From Porticoccaceae bacterium (GTDB lineage Bacteria; Pseudomonadota; Gammaproteobacteria; Pseudomonadales; Porticoccaceae): a stretch of 11,291 bases of DNA. This document shows positions 7,190-11,291 of the stretch, in pieces. The stretch spans positions 16,646-27,936 of the forward strand of contig NZJL01000025.1 in assembly GCA_002692165.1 (NCBI GenBank), read 5' to 3'. The notes under the pieces were generated by a model that was not told where the DNA came from, did not search any database, and was given only the letters and a program-made list of their open reading frames with translations. Position 1 is the first letter of the stretch, and the number at the start of each line of letters is the position of its first letter. Position numbers and translations under genes: made by a program.

Positions 7190-7963
7190 TTAACCAACGT
7201 TTATCAGGATTCCGGTTATATTGTCTTTGCCTCCTCTATCCAGAGCCTCGTACATAAGTGTATTTAAAATTTCTGCTGGTGAATCGGCCCTGAGCATCGT
7301 CTGAACTTCATTAAAAGCGAACTCTCGATATAGCCCGTCACTGCAGATAAGGAACCTATCGCCGGATCGTATATGTGAGCTTTGCATCTCTAACCTGAGG
7401 TTTTGATGTACTCCAATCGCTCGGGTCAACACGTTTGCGGAGGGAAGCATTTGAGCTTCGTCTCGTGAGATCTCGCCACGACGATATCTCTCCTGCACTA
7501 GACTATGATCTTCGGTCAATAACGCTAAGTTCCCCCGGCGCAGACGATAGATCCGGCTATCGCCAGCCCATAGCAAAACAGCTAACGACTGATAAGCAAA
7601 TAATGCAGCGACGGTACTACCGACTATTTTTTTACCATACATATTTCGACAGGTTATATTAGATAGAAGAAATCGTGTTTCTAAATCCTTTACACTTTCG
7701 CTCAGCGTTTTAAGTGGTGTGAAACTCCTAACACTATCTATCACAGACGCACTTGCTTTATCCCCTCGCATGTGACCACCCATCCCATCTGCAACTAACC
7801 ACAAGCGTTGCTTTTCGTTCACATAAAATGCGTCCTCATTGATGGTTCGCACCAGACCGACATTGCTGGCAGAGTATGTATTGAAGACGTGAGATACCTC
7901 AGACCGAGACTTTTCTATCTCGATCTCTAAATCCTCTAAGTGACGATGAATTATTTGTGGCAA
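7190..7963 (-). CDS. PP2C-family serine/threonine protein phosphatase
   Basis: The protein is 257 residues and soluble, the usual size of bacterial Stp/PrpC/PppA phosphatases. Seen in order: NVGLVRTINEDAF (NED at 42-44), metal motif DGMGGH (59-64), GSTVAALF, WAGDSRIYRLR, TEDHS, LTRAIG, ICSDGLY, and GGKDNITG near the end (metal-binding D247). All core PP2C aspartates appear present. It removes phosphate from Ser/Thr in an Mn/Mg-dependent reaction. It is the second gene after the kinase, 52 bases downstream on the same strand, so it is probably the kinase's antagonist. The start is TTG at 7963-7961: GGGAG seven bases upstream supports it and no ATG occurs in frame before the DGMGG motif. The N-terminal ~25 residues are charged and helical-looking. 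Confidence 0.93.
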   Translation of the reverse strand: MPQIIHRHLEDLEIEIEKSRSEVSHVFNTYSASNVGLVRTINEDAFYVNEKQRLWLVADGMGGHMRGDKASASVIDSVRSFTPLKTLSESVKDLETRFLLSNITCRNMYGKKIVGSTVAALFAYQSLAVLLWAGDSRIYRLRRGNLALLTEDHSLVQERYRRGEISRDEAQMLPSANVLTRAIGVHQNLRLEMQSSHIRSGDRFLICSDGLYREFAFNEVQTMLRADSPAEILNTLMYEALDRGGKDNITGILINVG

Positions 7964-7971
7964 AAGCCATC

Positions 7972-7976
7972 TCCCA
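7972..7976 (-). promoter_or_regulatory. Ribosome binding site supporting a TTG start for the phosphatase
   Basis: On the minus strand GGGAG is followed by seven bases and then TTG at 7963-7961. An ATG within the spacer is out of frame. The weak start codon may keep phosphatase output below that of the kinase. Confidence 0.55.
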
Positions 7977-8015
7977 ACAATTATGAAACTTCAAAATTTC
8001 CTGCTGCTTACGTAT

Positions 8016-8975
8016 CTAGGTTAGGTCTGTGGGTGCCCAATCATCCTTGAGAATTCGGACGATTTCAGCTGCGCATGTTGGGCGATGCTGGGGTTGTTTC
8101 TGCAGGCATTGCATCGCCAGATCGGCAAGAATGTTCGGTACCGCCCCTCCACCGACCTTCTTTGCATCATTCGGGAGATCCGACCGTATCTGATCCATTA
8201 ATACTCTGACGATTTTACCTTGAAAGGGAGTTGATCCCGTTAAAACCTCATATAACACTGCGCCTAAACTATATATATCTGCTTGAAAACCAATTTCCGG
8301 GTCGCGAGCAATTTGCTCTGGTGACATATACATCACTGTACCTTGAAGCTTGGCCTCCCCAGTCATACCAGCTTCATTATCATTTTCAGCCTCTTCACTT
8401 TCATCCTCAATTTTAAGCAGATTTTTGTGCCAGACTTTGGCCAAGCCCCAATCAAGAAGCAACACCTCCCCATAAGGCCCTATCAAAATATTTTCTGGTT
8501 TGATATCTCGATGCAGCACCCCAACAGAATGGGCATAGGCAAGGGCATTTCCTATCTGAACAATCACATCCATCAATTGTGTCAAGTCATAACGCTGACG
8601 ATAATTCAATACCTCGCGCAGGGTGTAACCATGAACTAATTTCATCGTGAAATAGATATTACCGCGATTGTCGCGCCCTATTTCATGCGCAGGGATTGTG
8701 TTGGGATGTTGCAACATGGCAGAGATGCGTGCTTCTCGCAGCAGACGCTTATTCTCAATTGGATCTTGTTGATACTTCGTTCGCAATGATTTATGACAGA
8801 CCGTTCGACGCAGATGAAGATCACGACATGATTGGATGAGCGATTTTCCGCCCGTTGCAAGGGTGGAAAAGAATGCATAGCGAGTTTGCGGATTGAGGGT
8901 TTCGGGTAAAGGCGCGTCCGTCTCTTCAATGGATAGGTGATTATCGACCTTTCTCAGTTGTGGGAAATTGAGCAT
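8016..8975 (-). CDS. Soluble Hanks-type serine/threonine protein kinase
   Basis: This 319-residue kinase domain has almost no extra sequence: no transmembrane segment, PASTA, FHA or other sensor. Seen: candidate VAIK-type Lys K62 in TVCHKSL, its partner E81 in LLREARI, catalytic loop HRDIKPEN (155-162), metal motif DWG (175-177) in place of DFG, an acidic insert in the activation segment (about 190-205), GTVMYMSPEQ as the P+1/APE region, and ADIYSLGAVLYEVLTG in the C-lobe. The glycine-rich loop is reduced: ATGGKSLI lacks the usual GxGxxG. It phosphorylates proteins in the cytoplasm; substrates are unknown. ATG 8975 follows AGGT at eight bases. The PP2C gene lies 52 bases downstream, giving a writer/eraser operon. 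No type VI secretion gene is visible to tie it to that system. Confidence 0.93.
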   Translation of the reverse strand: MLNFPQLRKVDNHLSIEETDAPLPETLNPQTRYAFFSTLATGGKSLIQSCRDLHLRRTVCHKSLRTKYQQDPIENKRLLREARISAMLQHPNTIPAHEIGRDNRGNIYFTMKLVHGYTLREVLNYRQRYDLTQLMDVIVQIGNALAYAHSVGVLHRDIKPENILIGPYGEVLLLDWGLAKVWHKNLLKIEDESEEAENDNEAGMTGEAKLQGTVMYMSPEQIARDPEIGFQADIYSLGAVLYEVLTGSTPFQGKIVRVLMDQIRSDLPNDAKKVGGGAVPNILADLAMQCLQKQPQHRPTCAAEIVRILKDDWAPTDLT

Positions 8976-9211
8976 TTTTTTTACCTGCTTTCCACTAGTC
9001 GGCGCATTTGAATGTCAGAAATCCTATTTTTCGCTCGGCTTTTCGAGTTCTGTCTATGACCGGTAGCTCAAAACGGTTGAAAAGACATGTCTCGGTGGTT
9101 TTTAAGCACCTCTACTGCGAAGGTCTTGTCTGACAACATGAAGTTTATCACGATACAAACAGGATTAATTTTCTTGAGAACCATAATAAATTCTGAAGTA
9201 GGCTGAGTTAA
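8976..9211. other. Spacer upstream of the kinase, probable promoter region
   Basis: These 236 bases separate the oxygenase relic from the kinase on the same strand. They contain a 10-base palindrome AGACATGTCT (about 9083-9092) that could be a regulator site. No ORF and no clear terminator hairpin with T-run was seen. Confidence 0.3.
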
Positions 9212-9929
9212 TTAAGGGTTCGGGTTGTTGTAAAAAGCTTGGTTGACCCGGGATTGATAGCGCCGGAGAAAAATGTTGCGAGTTCTCTGGGGCCAATCAG
9301 AAAACAAAAGACTCAAAACAATTCGTTCTTCCCCTTCAAGCATGGGTTTCAGGCGATGCCTAACATGGTCGCCCTGAAACAATACCAAAGAGTTTTCGAT
9401 ATCTGATTTTGGCAGGATAGTTGTCACCAAATTTGGCTGAAGTTCTAGTTTTGCTGTGTCTTCTTTTGTCCGCTCAATAAGGACTAGTATGCCCGCCCAA
9501 CGCTGACCAAGGTAAATACTGCCATCGACATGCCAGTTAATACCATCCTCATCATTGCCGTCGTAAAGCAACAAGCTTAAACGATTGGTATCCTCAACAG
9601 GCACATAGTGATTCAAGGCTCGTTGCTTCGCGAACTCTAGTAATAAACTCTTTAGATTGCAGATAGCCCAGCCAGTCCCTCGAACAAGCCTCTCTGAGCT
9701 CATGTCCTCCGATTGCGCAACCTCGCCGCCAGAAGGTATTGCTCCTCACCCAATCCTGCTTCAGTCGCTCAAGATCATAGAGAGCCTCATGATAATTGTG
9801 CTCGGGCAATGCATTGGGAATAACATAAAATTTTTGGGCATCAATATCAAAGACACCTTGCTTGTTGAGTTTGTTATGTTTGTGCAGCGCCCACTCTGCA
9901 GATAGGGTTTTTAATATTGATCGAAACAT
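9212..9929 (-). pseudogene. 2-oxoglutarate/Fe(II) dioxygenase-like protein split by one frameshift
   Basis: Two minus frames form one protein of about 238 residues. The N-terminal frame (ATG 9929) contains FWRRGCAIGGHELRE and runs to a stop at 9596-9594. The C-terminal frame has VPVEDTNRLSLLLYDG, then the Fe-binding HxD in NWHVDGS (His codon 9532-9530), a distal His in GDHVRHRLKP, and the 2-oxoglutarate-binding Arg in EERIVLSLLF. Removing one base around 9605-9620 (for example in the GG at 9617-9618) joins them as REATSL followed by NHYVPVEDTN, a natural-looking sequence. These enzymes hydroxylate proteins or small molecules; the substrate is unknown. One lesion only, so sequencing error or a very recent mutation are both possible. 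It lies upstream of, and on the same strand as, the kinase. Confidence 0.82.
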
Positions 9930-10203
9930 GTCGCTATTTTATCAAGCATTTTAAATATTGGGGGGAGAATTAGTGTTCTTTCATTCCAATGTTTATAGGC
10001 TATATAAATCTGGATATCTTCTGGGTCCCTAACGACATTTGTTGGCAGAGGATCATACTTATAAAAAAACGGACACGCAGAATATTTATTGTGCTTATGG
10101 ACCTTAGTTCAAGTTGAACTTTTGGGTGGAATTGAGGCCGATGTGGATTTGAACTCCCACGACGGTGATTTTACACTTATAGCCGATTATTCGGGAGCCG
10201 GCG
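9930..10203. other. Divergent intergenic region
   Basis: This region carries the upstream sequences of the oxygenase relic (minus) and the ADP-ribosylglycohydrolase (plus). It is AT-rich on the left half. GGGAG at 10193-10197 is the ribosome binding site of the right-hand gene. Read on the minus strand, bases around 10147-10165 look superficially like a tRNA T-arm, but no cloverleaf forms. Confidence 0.4.
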
Positions 10204-11291
10204 ATGAATTCTTTAGAGAGACAACTAATTAATGCTGAAATCACTCAACGAAGAGAAGAGGGATGTGACGTCTCAGAAATTTCGGTTCGGGTAACTGCTG
10301 CGCTAAATTCAGACGCTTGCGACTCGGAAATGACCAACCTCTACGACGAGCTCATGTCGCTTCCGGTTGATGATTCTTTTAACTACACCGAGCCTTCCAC
10401 CCTTGAGGCGATTAGATCTCAACGTCCAGATGCTCTTCGGAGATTAGACTTGCTTCATGATGATGAAGCGTTTTTTGATCGTATTTACGGCGCTTGGCTG
10501 GGTCGTGTGGCTGGTTGCGCGCTGGGCAAGCCAGTTGAGGGTTGGGACAAAGTTCAGATTGATAAGCTGCTTGAGGAAGTTGATGCATTGCCACTCGATA
10601 ATTTCATACCCTTTAAAGAAGGCGCAGTTGCTGATATCTGGCGGACCTCGACCCGCGGAAATATAAATTATATGGATCGAGATGATGACTTGGATTATAC
10701 AATACTAGGGTTACTTGCGCTGGAGAGATACGGCACCGGCTTATCTCCTCGAGGCATGGCTGCCATTTGGTTGGAAAATTTTCCGTTCGAGATGACTTGC
10801 ACTGCGGAAAACTCGGCATACCGTAATTTTGTGATGGGAAAGCTGCCTCCGGTTTCAGCGACTTACAGAAACCCATTCCGGGAGTGGATTGGCGCTCAAA
10901 TACGTGCTGATATCTTCGGATATGTTGCCCCAGGTTGGCCTGAAAAGGCCGCAGAGCTGGCATTTTACGATGCCTCAATCTCTCATGACAAAAATGGCAT
11001 CTATGGAGAGATGTTTGTCGCTGCAATGATATCTGCTGCATTTGTCTATACTAGTGCAGAGAGCATTATTGCTGCTGGATTGGCTGAGATCCCGGTCGAG
11101 AGTCGATTAGCAGAGGCCATTCGCAATACACTAACTTGGTGCAAAGAAGAGGATGACTGGCTCGGGGTTTGGAGGAAGATAAATGAATATCTCGGGCACT
11201 ATGATAGTGTTCATACTATCAACAATGCGGCGCTTGTTGTTATGGGCGTTTGGTATGGCGAAAAAGATTTTCAGACGGGAATTGTTCACAC
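10204..11291 (+). CDS. ADP-ribosylglycohydrolase-family protein, C-terminus off the right edge
   Basis: The frame is open for 362 codons from ATG 10204, with GGGAG six bases upstream, and has no stop before the edge. The hydrolase core begins near residue 93: RIYGAWLGRVAG then CALGKPVEG (105-113), which is the family's N-terminal motif. DRDDDLDYT (158-166) supplies metal-binding aspartates in place of the classical TDDT, SHDKNGIYGEM follows at 260-270, and NNAALVVMGVWYGEKDF lies near the end. The expected C-terminal GGDTD metal motif would lie beyond the window. Family members remove ADP-ribose from proteins or act on related ribosides using two Mg ions; this DDD-type branch has poorly known substrates. 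The first ~90 residues are a charged helical extension that is not part of the core. Soluble; transcribed divergently from the oxygenase relic. Confidence 0.88.
   Translation, partial: MNSLERQLINAEITQRREEGCDVSEISVRVTAALNSDACDSEMTNLYDELMSLPVDDSFNYTEPSTLEAIRSQRPDALRRLDLLHDDEAFFDRIYGAWLGRVAGCALGKPVEGWDKVQIDKLLEEVDALPLDNFIPFKEGAVADIWRTSTRGNINYMDRDDDLDYTILGLLALERYGTGLSPRGMAAIWLENFPFEMTCTAENSAYRNFVMGKLPPVSATYRNPFREWIGAQIRADIFGYVAPGWPEKAAELAFYDASISHDKNGIYGEMFVAAMISAAFVYTSAESIIAAGLAEIPVESRLAEAIRNTLTWCKEEDDWLGVWRKINEYLGHYDSVHTINNAALVVMGVWYGEKDFQTGIVH

Noticed and set aside
8343..8639. Plus-strand 98-codon ORF.
   Set aside because: Antisense to the kinase catalytic loop and activation segment, which are well conserved on the minus strand.
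10136..10200. Minus-strand tRNA or tRNA remnant (a GTTCAAATC-like T-arm and a possible anticodon loop).
   Set aside because: The T-stem does not pair properly, the anticodon arm lacks a 5-bp stem, and no acceptor stem can be formed with the 3' GGCC; only a superficial likeness remains.
10613..11041. Minus-strand 142-codon ORF.
   Set aside because: Lies antisense to the ADP-ribosylglycohydrolase core; its composition (many His, Arg, Ser, Pro) is typical of a shadow frame.

Overview
The window looks like the chromosome of a Gram-negative proteobacterium, most likely a gammaproteobacterium of marine or host-associated type. This is an inference from protein style (EthA-type monooxygenase, COG3618 lactonase, soluble Hanks kinase with PP2C phosphatase), moderate GC content and Shine-Dalgarno-led genes. 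No rRNA, transposase or CRISPR array was seen, so the taxonomy stays open. About 59% of the window is intact coding sequence by my count. Two genes are clearly broken (epoxide hydrolase, 2OG-Fe(II) oxygenase) and a third (1827-2437) looks frameshifted. Long stretches are non-coding, which suggests local gene decay.

Layout. 1-784 (minus) is the N-terminal two thirds or less of an EthA-like flavin monooxygenase running off the left edge. 785-1194 is a divergent intergenic region. 1195-1821 (plus) is a class I SAM methyltransferase, followed closely by a frameshifted gene of unknown function (1827-2437). 2501-3642 (minus) is an epoxide hydrolase pseudogene with four in-frame stops and two frameshifts, yet with recognisable catalytic motifs. 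3643-4357 holds no supported gene. 4358-5170 (minus) is a stand-alone PD-(D/E)XK nuclease-like protein with two N-terminal and two C-terminal cysteines. 5555-7176 (plus) is a two-gene unit, an SDR dehydrogenase and an amidohydrolase-fold sugar lactonase, which together fit oxidation of an aldose such as L-fucose or L-rhamnose to its aldonic acid. This unit converges on 7190-8975 (minus), where a soluble Ser/Thr protein kinase and a PP2C phosphatase lie in tandem. 9212-9929 (minus) is a 2OG-Fe(II) oxygenase broken by one frameshift. 10204 to the right edge (plus) is an ADP-ribosylglycohydrolase-family protein missing its C-terminus.

Working together. The dehydrogenase and lactonase are consecutive steps of one pathway. 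The kinase and phosphatase form a writer/eraser pair for protein phosphorylation. The monooxygenase and the dead epoxide hydrolase may be parts of an oxidative catabolic repertoire being lost. No single obviously new multi-gene system is complete here. The points most worth a second look are the kinase/phosphatase pair beside other protein-modification-type enzymes, the cysteine-bearing nuclease, the altered Baeyer-Villiger fingerprint and the decay pattern.
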